From positions 73,162,278-73,226,277 of the forward strand of contig OX375873.1 in NCBI GenBank assembly GCA_947359465.1: a DNA stretch of 64,000 bases, in the 5' to 3' direction. Positions 1 through 9,945 of this stretch are shown in pieces. The translations under genes and the position numbers were made by a program. Source of the stretch: Metellina segmentata (lineage: Eukaryota; Arthropoda; Arachnida; Araneae; Tetragnathidae). The notes under the pieces are model-generated. The model saw only the letters and a program-made list of their open reading frames with translations. It was not told the DNA's origin and did no database searches. Each line of letters starts with the position of its first letter. Within the stretch, counting starts at the first letter, position 1.

Positions 1-1400
1 GAAAACTTGATATAAATACACCCAATCTAATTATTAGTATTAGTTTAATTATTAGTAAAATGCACTCTCTAATTTTTAAGTGACAAAATGCTAATGTATA
101 TTTGAAGAAAAAAGCTTTTTAAAAACACTATTTCTATATTAGTTTGAATCATATTGTGTTTATCAATATTTAAACGGCTTATAACGGAAATTTATTAAGT
201 GACTGATATCGAATTAAATTTAGGCTTTTATGACACATGGTCTAGGAAATTTATTAAGCGATAATTTTTGGATTAATTTTTGGATGAAGTAACGCTTATT
301 TCCATAGTGGGAAATATATAGTGGTATTTTTCTACTTAAAAGATACATAATACTTTAAAATTACTTAAAAATTTTGTTATTTCTGGCAAAAACTAAACAA
401 CTATGCAGTAAAAAAGGTTTTTTTTTATGGAAAATGTGCATCTACTATACGAATTTATGTATGATTTTGGTGTGTTTTAAAAGATTGAAATTATAAGGAC
501 TTTTCTTGAAAATATATTTGAGTTTTTGTAAAAAATAATCATACCGACGTGAGCAAAATGTAGCAAATTGTATGTTGTTTATGCTGATGAAGTCAGAAAT
601 TCACAATTATATTGATACAAAATAATACTAAATTGAAATATTTCTTTGTTTCATACGGTCATATTTGTACATTTGCAACCGCTTCATTTAATAAAATCGT
701 TTCATTTTCTTGAGTTTCAAAAAACTCTTGTAAATAAAAAAAATAATCTTAGATTTCGTTCATAGTTTTAATACTAACGTTTTCACAATAACAATTCATA
801 CTTTTTACCAATGATATCGAAAATTATTTAGTTTCTGTCCTTAACTGACGATAATCGCAAAAAGAACGATACTTCTGAAGTTACCAATACATTTGTCGCG
901 TCTTTTCATTATTCCTTGTGTTAACTTAACGGTGCTCAACATGGAAGTAATACCTATGGTGTCTTAGTTTCGTACAGATTTTATACTTATACAAAACAAT
1001 AAAATAAACAGTGTTACAGAAATCGAAATCATAAAGAACAGACCCGTACTCAACTGTCGAAAGTCATTCTTTTCGAAACTAAAAAAGAATAGTTGTTGCA
1101 AAACAAAAAGTTGACACCTTTATTGTGTTACTGAAAAGTAAGACAGAAATATCTTTGCTTCAGAGACTGAGTTTGCATAAAACTCAATATTTAAAAAATA
1201 TAAGACAGTAAAATATGTCATGATTCAATACGATTTTGTGACCACAACAAATTTTTAACATACTTTGCATCAAAAATGTCTAATTCCACAATAACGCTAT
1301 GAGAAATGCAAATTCCATTTAATCTACTGCATATATCATAAAGCTTAATGTACTCGAAGTAGTATCCTCAATTACTAAGGGAAAGATACGCTGTAAGGAT
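1..1400. other. AT-rich sequence, nothing recognised
   Basis: I see no reading frame of note, no inverted-repeat boundary and no RNA-like fold. It is ordinary AT-rich intergenic or intronic sequence. Confidence 0.6.
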
Positions 1401-1439
1401 CATGTAAGGTTTGAAGTATTCATCAAATTTACTATTCCA

Positions 1440-1910
1440 GAATTATCATTCAAAATACATATCCTGTAATAAGTAATTCCTTCCTCGCCTTTGAATAGAC
1501 GCTGAAAATTCACGGTTGCCCTATTATGCTTCAAGATACTTGACGATCCAGAGGCAAACAATTATTTTAAAAGATATTGTTTCCTCGATTCAATTAGAAA
1601 TAAATTGCGAAAAGGCCTTATTTCCGCCCTTCCGAAATATCTACTTGCGAGGAATTTATTTTAATGAGAACAATGGGTAATCGAATCTTCTTGAAGTAAG
1701 ATGAGCAGGAGCATTAAACGATGGAATCGACGCTTGATATTTGCCGCTTTAAACTCGTTTGGCTATACTCGTGGGAGTAGAATGAGGATTCAATTTACAA
1801 CAGAAACATATTCTGCCAATAAATGGCGTACCAACAACATTTTGAGAGGAAATGTATCAGTATACCAGTCCAACACTCCTGCATTGACTACTGTATCGTA
1901 ATGAGTCAAG
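1440..1910. other. Less AT-rich single-copy stretch with a 66-codon ORF
   Basis: This stretch is visibly richer in G and C than its flanks and shows no match to any other part of the window. A 66-codon plus-strand frame (1701-1901) lies in it; the peptide is basic at its N-terminus and I do not recognise it. No splice-site pair or partner exon is obvious. It may be a conserved non-coding element or an old exon, but nothing in the sequence decides this. Confidence 0.25.
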
Positions 1911-2354
1911 AGGTGTACCGAAATACAATTTTTTAAACACGAATATGCATTGTTTACTCAATTAATTCAGGTTTTTGAGTTACTTGGTTATGGGCTCTTT
2001 AAAAAGGGGAAAATGTAATTCACTCAAACTGTAGGCGACCTCTCTTCAAAAGAAATACGTCAGAACAGTTCGAATTTTTGAAATCTCTCTTTTTTTTGTC
2101 CTTCCAGTTGTTACTGGGGTAGTTAAATAGTGAGTAGATGTGTACCCCTTAAAATCTATATGAACGGAAGGATAATTTATAGATACGTTTGTTTAGATTT
2201 ACGACAGACGGTGCAGGTGTTGACCTTTGACCACGAACCGTTACTATGGACGAAACGCTAACTGATATTTGAAGATATAGAATGTTTTAATGTGTGGTTA
2301 GCATAGTCAACACTATACAAATTAATTTATTTTGTAATAGTATATATGGTATGG

Positions 2355-2913
2355 CAGGGTTCGAAATACGCGGGTGCACAGGTGCACTGTGCACATGAAA
2401 ATAAAATTGTGCATCTAATTTTTTCCCGCTAGGTGCACGCAGTGCATATAACGTTAAAAAAAAGAGGGGACATGTTTTATGTAATTTTGATTGTTGAACA
2501 AAATATTAGAATAGACCTCTCTTGCTCTAAAGGAACGTACTTAAAATTCCTATATAAACTTTATGCGAAAACAAAATAGCTGTGCCGTAACCAGTTTATA
2601 CAGGAGGAAGTTTTACTTGTGCCACTGTACAAGAACTTTCCGACGATCGAAACATTTTCTAGATGGCTCGGTTGAAGCGACTGTCGCGACAGCCGTGCTC
2701 TAGAGAAGAGAGAATTTAGATGTTTAAATATTCTTATTTAATATCTACTACTAACCTATCTAAACATACACAACTAATAAAGTAGTTTACATTACATTAA
2801 TGCTCTTATATTAAGTTTTTTTAAATGTGCACCTAAAATATAACATGTGCACCTAATTTAAAAACTTAAGTGCACAAGGTGCACCTGTATTATAAAATCT
2901 ATTTCGAGGCCTG
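2355..2913. mobile_element. Non-autonomous hAT-like element, 559 bp
   Basis: The element is bounded by a perfect 8-bp direct repeat TGGTATGG at 2347-2354 and 2914-2921, the target-duplication length of hAT elements. Its ends are imperfect inverted repeats: CAGGGTTCGAAAT at the left and, read inward from the right, CAGGCCTCGAAAT. Both subterminal regions carry the palindromic hexamer GTGCAC, four times on the left (2375-2440) and four times on the right (2825-2890), which is the usual look of hAT transposase-binding sites. There is no transposase frame inside, so it would have needed a protein supplied from elsewhere. Insertion lies at the left edge of the first 470-bp repeat unit. Confidence 0.85.
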
Positions 2914-2921
2914 TGGTATGG

Positions 2922-3395
2922 TGACCATGAAGTACTTTCTGGTTGATAAAGTTGCGCTGTTTTTAGAGAGTCTTTCTAAAATGATGACTGGTGAAAGTAA
3001 TTTTAAACACGCACACTTTAAGATCAAGCGTTTTTGCGTTTTGACAAATAACGAATGGCACGCAGCTGACACCAAGCATCTAGATACCAATTCCCAATAC
3101 GTTGTCAGTCAATTCCAACAACTATACATCTGAAGCCTCTGATACAAATAATGCTTGGATTCACTCTTGTTGCAGCTCAACTTTCTCTTCACACAGTTTC
3201 TCACACTCCCTTTTAAAGCCAACACAGAACAGTCCATTATCGCAATCATCCATTGAATGAGTTTAATCATCCATACGGAAATAAATCCGAGATCTTTATA
3301 CGGCTCTGGCTGTCTCACGCAATTGGTAATATATTCCTTGCGGTTGCATTTATTAAATTCACCTACTGTCAAATTCTTGGGAGGGGATATTAAGT
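2922..3395 (+). repeat. About 470-bp repeat, unit A
   Basis: First of three long, diverged copies of the same sequence, with a fourth fragment. It runs from TTTCTGGTTGATAAAGTTGC near the start to a CTGTCAAATTCTTGGGAGGG block near the end. Frames of up to 164 codons cross units A and B, but they are not preserved between the copies, so I treat them as chance. The hAT-like element sits directly against its left end. Confidence 0.7.
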
Positions 3396-3439
3396 TGGGA
3401 GGGAACTTAACCCCATTACAAAAATTAAATTCAATATCT

Positions 3440-3895
3440 TATATCCACCACCGCATCCACTTTTTGGTTGATAAGGTTTCTTTGTCTTTCCCAAGTCTTG
3501 CTAAAGGAAAAACAAGGCTGATGATATTTCTGACATATACCAGATGGCACACGCAAAAAACGGCATGCATCTCGAAGCCAATTACCAATACTTTGTCAAT
3601 CACTTGCAACAACTACATATATAAAGCCTCTGATAACAGATACTGCTTTTATCGACTCTTGTTTCTACTCACCCTTCTCTTCACAGTGTCTCACACTCGG
3701 CTTCTAAATGCAACACAGGACACTCTATGTTCGCAATCATCCATTGAATGACTTTGATCATCCATGCGGAAATAAATCCGAGATCTTAATACGGCTCACG
3801 CAATTGGTAATATATTCCTAGCAGTTGCATTTATTGAATTCCGCTACTGCGAAATTCTGGGGAGGGGATATTAAGCTGAACTCATCTCAACTCCA
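3440..3895 (+). repeat. About 470-bp repeat, unit B
   Basis: Second copy, following unit A after about 45 bases. It shares with unit A the block CAATCATCCATTGAATGA and the block GAAATAAATCCGAGATCTT, and it shares with unit C the start CATCCACTTTTTGGTTGATA. Divergence among units is roughly 15-25 percent by eye, so the duplication is old. Confidence 0.7.
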
Positions 3896-4160
3896 TCAAC
3901 CTACCCTACGGAGGGTTTACCGTAAACAAATTTCCCACAAAGTAAAAGATGACAAAATGAGAAAATATGTTTTTGTGTGTGATGCGAAGCAGAAATTTTG
4001 AGCTATCAAATGAACACACAAGTGCTGCTCTAAAAAAATTTCTATGAGGTTTAAGAGGCAAATAAAGTGTCGCAATTCAATGAAAAGAAGTAAGGAATAT
4101 TTTGAACAGCAAAACTCGACTAAATATATATCGCTTGCTTGAGTTTATACTCTCTGTAGG

Positions 4161-4182
4161 ATACAAATCGCACGATTTGTAT
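4161..4182. repeat. Perfect 10-bp-stem palindrome
   Basis: ATACAAATCG and CGATTTGTAT are exact reverse complements separated by two bases. It lies just before the less AT-rich stretch that carries the solo LTR. No gene is near, and its meaning is unknown. Confidence 0.7.
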
Positions 4183-4189
4183 GATTTTT

Positions 4190-4665
4190 CTTTCTAGCAA
4201 GGGGTGAGCAGCCAGGCGTTGAAGCCAGTCATCGAAGTACTGTGTTCCTGGTTACTTGATGTGTAGATGAGATGTAATGGAGCAGGTGGTAACATAGTGG
4301 TCCGCGTATGCTTCCATGTCACAGATACAGAGGTCACTACCAATAGATATTCATTCAAAATAAATACCACAGGAACGGGACGTGGCTCGTGTTAAAGTGT
4401 GTAAGCTTTGGGGTGGAGATGAGGCGCTTCATGCAGACATTGGAAGGAAATCCGAATGTTCTCCGACCTTTGCTGGGGTTTAGCCATCTGTCTTGCCAGC
4501 TGTTAATGGATGCAAGCTTGGGGACCTCTTCATATGAGACGCCGGGAAGGGTTGCAGGCCTATCGACGCATTACCGACGACACTTCTTGCAAGATAATAT
4601 GCTGCTTCGTTTCCTTAAAACACCACAATGACCACTGACCCAAGAGACATATATGCACGTCCATG
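4190..4665. other. GC-richer intervening sequence between repeat units B and C
   Basis: This stretch separates repeat units B and C and differs from them in composition. It holds an 80-codon plus-strand frame (4389-4631) that I do not recognise. It looks like an insertion in its own right, because the 470-bp array resumes after it, but I could not find its ends. The solo LTR is inserted at its right side. Confidence 0.35.
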
Positions 4666-4705
4666 GAGCTTGTGGCAACTTAGCCACAGATCTCCAGATA
4701 ATCCC

Positions 4706-4712
4706 TATAAAA
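4706..4712 (+). promoter_or_regulatory. TATA box of the solo LTR
   Basis: TATAAAA in the context CCCTATAAAAGGG, 35 bases from the LTR start and about 150 bases before its polyadenylation signal. This is the expected promoter position in a short LTR. Confidence 0.75.
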
Positions 4713-4853
4713 GGGAAATTGTAACGCGCGTCTTCCCTACCCGATGGGGAATTCGTCAGATTGGCTTGGAACGTGGTATCAGAAAGACCACGTCGGAATA
4801 ACCTCTCACTTCTCTTTGTGTTTCATCGGCTTTGTGTCAGTGTCCTGTCTTGT

Positions 4854-4859
4854 AATAAA
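4854..4859 (+). terminator. Polyadenylation signal of the solo LTR
   Basis: AATAAA about 50 bases before the LTR end, downstream of the TATA box. It would define the end of the R region. Confidence 0.65.
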
Positions 4860-5107
4860 TATATGTTCAAAATTGAAAGGGACTCGATATAATAGTTATT
4901 AAGTCACAGAGCTGCTGCTTCAATGAAGAAATGTATTTTTTGTGTCATCGGATTAATAGTGAGACAATTGGTCAAAAGAGTCACGCTGGACAGACTGTCC
5001 GAGAAAATACACGTGTTTTCTGAGAAATTTCGGAGTGCCCAGGAAGAAATTGTTAATTACTCAGCTTGGAAAAATCAAGCCGAATTTTGCCCCATTGAAA
5101 AAATTAA

Positions 5108-5570
5108 CTTACCATAGTGTATATCCACCACCACATCCACTTTTTGGTTGATAAAGTTGCACTGTCTTTCCCACGTCTTGCTAAATGAAAAACAAGCCTG
5201 AGGGTATTTCTGACCGATACCAGATGACACTCGCCACAAACGCCAAGGTTCTCGATGCCAATTCCTAAAGCGTTGTCAATTGCTTCCAGCAAATACCTGA
5301 AGCCCTGAGATGGCAGATATTGCTTCTATTCCCTCTTTGTTGCCAGTCAGCCTTCTCTTCATCGGTGTCTCACACTCGATTACTAAAGGCAACTCTGGAC
5401 ACCATGGTCACAATCATCCATTGAATAACTTTGACCATGCATACTGAAGTAAGTAAATCCGTGATCTTATTACGGCTCTGACGGTCTTACAAAATTGGTA
5501 ATCTACTAACAAGTGGTAGCATATATTGTATTCAGCTGCTGTCAAATTCTGAGGAGATTAAGCTGTGTGA
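5108..5570 (+). repeat. About 470-bp repeat, unit C
   Basis: Third copy, starting TGTATATCCACCACCACATC and carrying the same internal landmarks as units A and B, ending near CTGTCAAATTCTGAGGAG. The 1.2 kb between units B and C, including the solo LTR, appears to have been inserted into or beside the array. Confidence 0.7.
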
Positions 5571-5584
5571 ACTCAATCCAAAAG

Positions 5585-5665
5585 TATACGTAATTATATG
5601 TATCATGAATAACTTTTTGATTGTAGAAATTGCAGTGTCTTTCACGTCTTGCAGTAACAGAAAAT
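5585..5665 (+). repeat. 470-bp repeat, partial unit D
   Basis: A short fourth copy of the unit start, recognisable by AACTTTTTGATTGTAGAAAT followed by TGCAGTGTCTTTCACGTCTT. It fades into AT-rich sequence, so the array ends here. Confidence 0.5.
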
Positions 5666-5709
5666 TCGTTATATTTACAGAATAGTAATGTCTTCCCATT
5701 GCATTAAAT

Positions 5710-6740
5710 CCCATTTTATTTAAAGTTTCAAAAGGTAAATTAAAATGTTCGAGATTTTAATAAATTAAAAGACAAGATCAAAATTATAAAATAGATGCTT
5801 TAAATTTTGATTTTTTTCTGTTTTTTGGATTATATGGGGGGATTGTATCGAATACATACCTACATTTTTTGGATTGATTAAATACATGCCTAAACAAAAT
5901 TATAATTTTTTTACAATAAAACATTAATTGTGTGAGACATTTTATAACTACTTGAATATTTTAGTTTCCTTTCCCTCTAATGTACTTTTCAATATTTGTT
6001 TTATAATTTTATGTTGAAGATCTTGTAACTGTATAAAGGAAACAAAGCTGTCATAAAACATTACTAGTTCTAGTTGGGTTAAGCTTAGTTACGTTAGAAG
6101 TACAATAACTTGTATATCATTTGATTGCACAGTAAAAAAAGAGAAATGACCCAGATTTTAGGTTGGTAGAACAGAATCTATTCCTGATCATAAAATCTTT
6201 TACAATTCCATCCAATAAAGCTACAACCTACTTTTACGAACCCAACTTACATCTGATTGAATACGATAAAAATTTCACAACCTTTGTGGGAATTTATGTA
6301 ACCAAAGAAAATAAATCTTAAGAACCTTGAACACAGTTTCTTTGAAAAAGTACATTACCAGTAAAAAATATTTATATGAATCGATGCATTTTTTTATAGT
6401 TTTATATGTTGAGTTGAAATTAAACAGTAACTGTCTGCATTAAAAATAAATGTTCATATAAGGATATGAAAGACAGTTATTTTGTAAAATATTACATGCA
6501 GTTTCAGCTTTCGAACAATGCCTATATCATCATTGTTTTGGTTAAATAGATTGGATTAAATGTATTTATTTATAAGGTAATTCCGGGACAGATTCCCCGC
6601 TGAAGGAAAATACGTAATAAAATAAATTGGGTATTAACAATATATACAAAAATCTGTGGCAGTACATAATAGTTATTGTTTATCAACACTGAATAGTTGT
6701 TTTTTACTATATTGTAAATTTTCTAAAGGAAACAAAGAAA
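5710..6740. other. AT-rich sequence, nothing recognised
   Basis: No coding frame, inverted-repeat pair or RNA-like fold was seen here. Confidence 0.6.
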
Positions 6741-6760
6741 TACTACATTTGGAAATGTCG

Positions 6761-7876
6761 CCCAAAGTTCCGGTTGAGATGTCTCGCTTACATGGGAGAG
6801 ATGCCCTACCTGTAAAAATCAGTTATTTTTAAGACATAAAATATTTCAACTGAATATGACATACTAAAAGCAATTGATTTTAAGAGAAAATATTACCTTA
6901 GCATTAATTTATAAAGTATTGAAATTTTTAACAACCATAGACAAGATGAAAAAAGTTTTTAATAAATCACATTTAAAATAAAACAAACAAAAGTTATAGT
7001 AAAACACAAATTAAAACTATTCAAAAAAAAAGTTTAGTTTTTGCTAGAAAACAACAAAATTATTTGTTTAAAAAGTATTAAAAGATTATTACGCTATTAA
7101 AGTATTACAAAATATTTCGAAAATATCAAATTACGAGTTTTCTTTTTGTCCCTTGTAATTTTTGCTTTCCCGCAAATATTGCACAGATCCTCGTACATTG
7201 TACATGATTCATGTAACCATTTAGACACTTAACACATTTTATCCTATACTACCAATTCTTTAATAGCATAATAGTTTTCCTCACAATCGAGGCAGTTGCA
7301 TGTAGGATCACTTTAGTTGTCCATCAGCTTTCTTGATACCTTGTTACGTTTGTTGGCGGATTTTAACTGTTTTTATTGGATGTGTTCCTTAGATGTAAGC
7401 ATCTTAGCCGACTTCTCTTTCTGGGCCTTTCTTCTAATTTGGGTACAGGCGAAATCTGGTGCAATAATTTTGTCGGGGTTGTTGTCTGTTGAGCAGAAAA
7501 ATCTGATGACTGCGAACAATTTACGGACTTTTCATCCGTATTGTTCTTTTCGTCACTCATTGCAAAGAAGTGGTCCGGAATCGCTGCTTGGTTTAGAAAG
7601 AAAATTCCCGTTTCCCGAAAACCATTTATAGCAGTGTCGACAGAAGCTGCCCTTTTCCACGCTCTACCAATTAATTCTGAAGCTTGTATTCGTCCAATTG
7701 ATAAATTATAATCAAAATTTATAGTTCAATAAATTAAATTTTACGTTAAATATTTTAAAGATTTACAAGTATTACAATGTTTTGTAAAAACAATATGATT
7801 TAAAAACTTTGAATGAAATTTAAACAACTAAAAGGCACCTCTCCCTGAAAATGCATGTAGGGAATCTCACCCGATA
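6761..7876 (-). mobile_element. Probable pogo/Tigger-type DNA transposon remnant
   Basis: The left end, CCCAAAGTTCCGGTTGAGAT followed by a GGGAGAGATGCC block, is matched in reverse complement by the right end at 7838-7876 (GGCACCTCTCCC ... AATCTCACCCG). Between them, on the minus strand, lies the C-terminal part of a pogo/Tigger-like transposase. The same terminal motif occurs twice more at 8776-8816 and 9124-9168, again as an inverted pair, so the true element could instead extend to 9168 with the Tc1 element nested in it. Boundaries are therefore uncertain. Confidence 0.5.
7150..7700 (-). pseudogene. Pogo/Tigger-like transposase, C-terminal fragment
   Basis: Reading right to left, the first part is open and gives ELIGRAWKRAASVDTAINGF, then IPDHFFAMSDE, the region that follows the DDE domain in Tigger/pogo (CENP-B-related) transposases of arthropods. 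A polar linker and the patch EERPRKRSR come next, where these proteins carry a basic tail. After a frameshift near 7360 the minus strand still spells cysteine pairs (CNCLDC, VKCL, LCNICGK), matching the zinc-finger-like tail seen in many of these proteins. The N-terminal DNA-binding part and the catalytic core are absent. It cannot encode an active enzyme. Assignment to pogo/Tigger is from memory of the family. Confidence 0.65.
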
Positions 7877-7878
7877 TA

Positions 7879-8773
7879 CACAGTCTAGTCACATTAATGT
7901 GACCACCTGTCAAAAGCCAGAATAGCCACCTTTGGCAGAGCGGACCGCTGTGAGACAAGCAGGAAGAGAGTCAATTTGGTTTCTAAAGATGTTCAGTGGG
8001 ATGTTGAGCCATGCCGACTCCAGTGCCGTGGCCAGCTGCGCTAGATTACATCCCCACTCCTGTCTGGATCCTTCCGGCAATTGTTGCAGGGTGTTTGCTT
8101 TCAGACGTTTCACTCTGTATACGCCAATGTCCATCTGTCCGATGGAGCATAAAACGTAATTCATCGGAAAAAGTCACGTCGCCACTCTGTGGACGTCCAG
8201 TTGCGGTACTGGCGTACAAATTCCAGCCTTCGTCATCGACGAACAGCAGTCCGCGTAGGTGCATTAACCAGGCGTCTGCTGTGGAGGCCCATACGTAGCA
8301 ACGTTCGCTGAACCGTTGTTGAGGATATACTCTTGGTAGCCCCTTGGTTCATCTGGGCCATCAGTTGCTCAACAGTTGCACGTCTATTCGCCCGAACGCA
8401 TATCCGTAGCCTTCGTTCGCCTCTGTCATCTATTGCCCGTGGTGCACCACATGTGCCACGCCGCTGATTTTGGATAGTGCCATTTTGCCATGCACGGTAT
8501 ACTTTTACCACGGCGGCACGCGAACAGTTCACAAAATTAGCCGTTTCCGAAATGCTTCCACCCTTGGCCCGAAATCCAATAATCATGCCCTTTTCTACGT
8601 CGGATAAATCGCTAAGTTTCTGCATTACGCCAACGATTGAAATGCTTTCCGATGCCCTAGGACGTCCTTTATATACACTCCCCTGCAATGTGCTGCCACC
8701 TGACTTTTGTGATTGGTTATTTCACGTTGACGTCGAAAGTAGGTGGTGGTCACATTAATGTGACTGTACTGTG
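7879..8773 (-). mobile_element. Tc1-like element with deleted core (family 1, copy 1)
   Basis: The element is 895 bp and flanked by TA at both sides. Its inverted ends read CACAGTCTAGTCACATTAAT at the left and, inward from the right, CACAGTACAGTCACATTAAT. It carries the transposase on the minus strand. Compared with the copy at 48253-49414 it lacks about 330 bp: the sequence jumps at about 8048, just after CTAGATTAC, from the C-terminal coding part into the middle of the gene. It therefore keeps both ends and could be mobilised by a related enzyme, but cannot make one. Confidence 0.9.
7912..8625 (-). pseudogene. Tc1-type transposase, core-deleted
   Basis: The likely start is the methionine at 8625 (MQKLSDLSDVEKGMIIGFRA); the frame is open further upstream. 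The N-terminal part has two helix-turn-helix segments typical of Tc1 enzymes, with the hinge QNQRRGTCGAPRAIDD between them and QRTLLRMGLHSRRL at the end of the second. A frameshift leads into SDELRFMLHRTDGHWRI; in Tc1 enzymes the motif here is F-S-D-E-S, holding the first catalytic Asp. The second Asp and the Glu region are missing through the deletion. The last residues, close to LPACLTAVRSAKGGYSGF, are the usual C-terminus of this subfamily. Confidence 0.88.
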
Positions 8774-8775
8774 TA

Positions 8776-9168
8776 TATGTGGGGAGTCTATACTTTTGGT
8801 ATGGGAGAGATGCCTCGGCAACTGTTCGAAGTAAAATACAGCAAAAATGGCGGTACACTGCGTAAAGTCGATTGATAAACTCCTGACTTGAGGTTTTTAT
8901 GCTTACATTAAAAAATCCATTGAAATTATCTAACGCCAGACTTACACTACATCGTCAACCTTGTAAAGGAGTAGAAAAAACAGGCTGCCTTCTTGAAATG
9001 TTGTTGTGATAGCAGAAAACAAAAGCTGATGAAACAAAAATTTCACAGCACACCAAACATCTAACTGAAACATTCATGAAACTAATAGAGGCACCAAACG
9101 TAAAGTTTTAAATTACATCATGTGTAGCATCTCTACTGGTGGGGCGTCTCACTCGGAATTACCTTGTG
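8776..9168. other. Second inverted pair of the pogo-like terminal motif
   Basis: At 8776-8816 the plus strand reads a GTGGGGAGTC ... GGGAGAGATGCC block and at 9124-9168 its inverted partner (GCATCTCTAC ... GGCGTCTCACTCGGAATTACC). The pair may bound a 393-bp MITE related to the element to the left, or be the right part of one larger element. The inside has no coding frame. Confidence 0.4.
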
Positions 9169-9344
9169 CTAATAAATAATTTTGTAGGAAAACTTCAAAG
9201 CAAATAAAAATTTGCTGTTCCAAATTTTATTTTGGTATCTTAAATGAAAGGTGGTGAAAGGTTTAAACTAATAAAAATGAAAAAACTTTAATTCCGATAA
9301 TTCTTCAATTAACTGTAATGAGTCTTATAACCATCGACCTTCAT

Positions 9345-9665
9345 TTAGCGCCGACCAACCGGTATAGTGATTAAAATGATCTCTAGATCGGAAGGTTCCC
9401 GGTTCGAATCCGGGTCCGGGCATGGATGTTTGTAAGCGTATGGTGTAGAGGCGGCTGGTGCACCTTAAATATGTTGTGGTCGAAAGTCCTCACGTTGGGT
9501 TGGTGTGGAAGTTAGGAGAGTGGGGTGCCAGCTCAGGTGTTTCTTCATCATCTGACCGTGGTTCAAAATTACGGGGTGTTGTCCTCGGATCTTCCCCTAA
9601 AGGGATTGTTCCCGGACCGTCGTCAATATCCCGCTGTGTTGCTCTAGTATGACGTTAACTAAAAT
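9345..9665 (+). mobile_element. tRNA-derived SINE, family 1, copy a
   Basis: The 5' part is tRNA-like with a perfect polymerase III B box, GGTTCGAATCC at 9401-9411, inside a CCCGG/CCGGG stem, and an A-box-like GGTATAGTGATT about 40 bases upstream. The body contains AGTGGGGTGCCAGCTC and CTGACCGTGGTTCAAAATTA, and the 3' part contains CCCGCTGTGTTGCTCTAGT, all repeated in copies at 27.4, 31.3, 35.3 and (minus strand) 55.5 kb. It ends in a TTACC-type simple tail. Confidence 0.8.
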
Positions 9666-9692
9666 TACCTTTACCATTACCTTCATATAGCA

Positions 9693-9945
9693 GGACTCAG
9701 TTAGTTTTCCGACTGCGTAGGAATCTGCGAGTTGTATGCAGTACAGGTTTGATTCCTGTAACCTAGTCCGTGATTTCTCACTTTTGTAGCCGAAGCACTT
9801 TCCTTGCATGTGCATGCCCATTATTTGAAGCTGTCTGTCTCGTGTTTGACGGAACTTTGTCAAATGTGGCCATTGCGCAATAAAATCCAAGCCAATCAAT
9901 AACCAGCCAAAACTAGCCACATCTACCTCTTCAATGACCCGGATC
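9693..9945 (+). mobile_element. tRNA-like SINE head, second family
   Basis: Positions 9693-9769 resemble a tRNA. GGACT pairs with AGTCC at the ends, CTGCG pairs with TGCAG around a 7-base loop, and ACAGG pairs with CCTGT around a TTTGATT loop; GGTTTGATTCC is a good B box. The D-arm to anticodon spacing is too long for a working tRNA, so I favour a tRNA-derived SINE or tRNA pseudogene. About 175 bases of unrelated body follow. It starts immediately after the TTACC tail of the previous SINE. Confidence 0.55.

Larger units (their letters stand above)
4671..4908 (+). mobile_element. Solo LTR of a retrotransposon, 238 bp
   Basis: The segment begins TGTGGCAAC and ends AAGTCACA, giving the TG...CA ends of LTRs, and is flanked by a perfect 5-bp target duplication GAGCT (4666-4670 and 4909-4913). 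Inside, in the right order for U3-R-U5, lie a TATA box (TATAAAA, 4706-4712) and a polyadenylation signal (AATAAA, 4854-4859). The first 18 bases form an inverted repeat, TGTGGC and GCCACA around a 6-base spacer. No internal retrotransposon sequence remains, so this is what recombination between two LTRs leaves behind. A 5-bp duplication fits Gypsy or BEL/Pao; I cannot choose between them. Confidence 0.88.

Noticed and set aside
3257..3751. A 164-codon plus-strand frame
   Set aside because: It runs across the junction of two non-coding repeat units and is not conserved in unit C.
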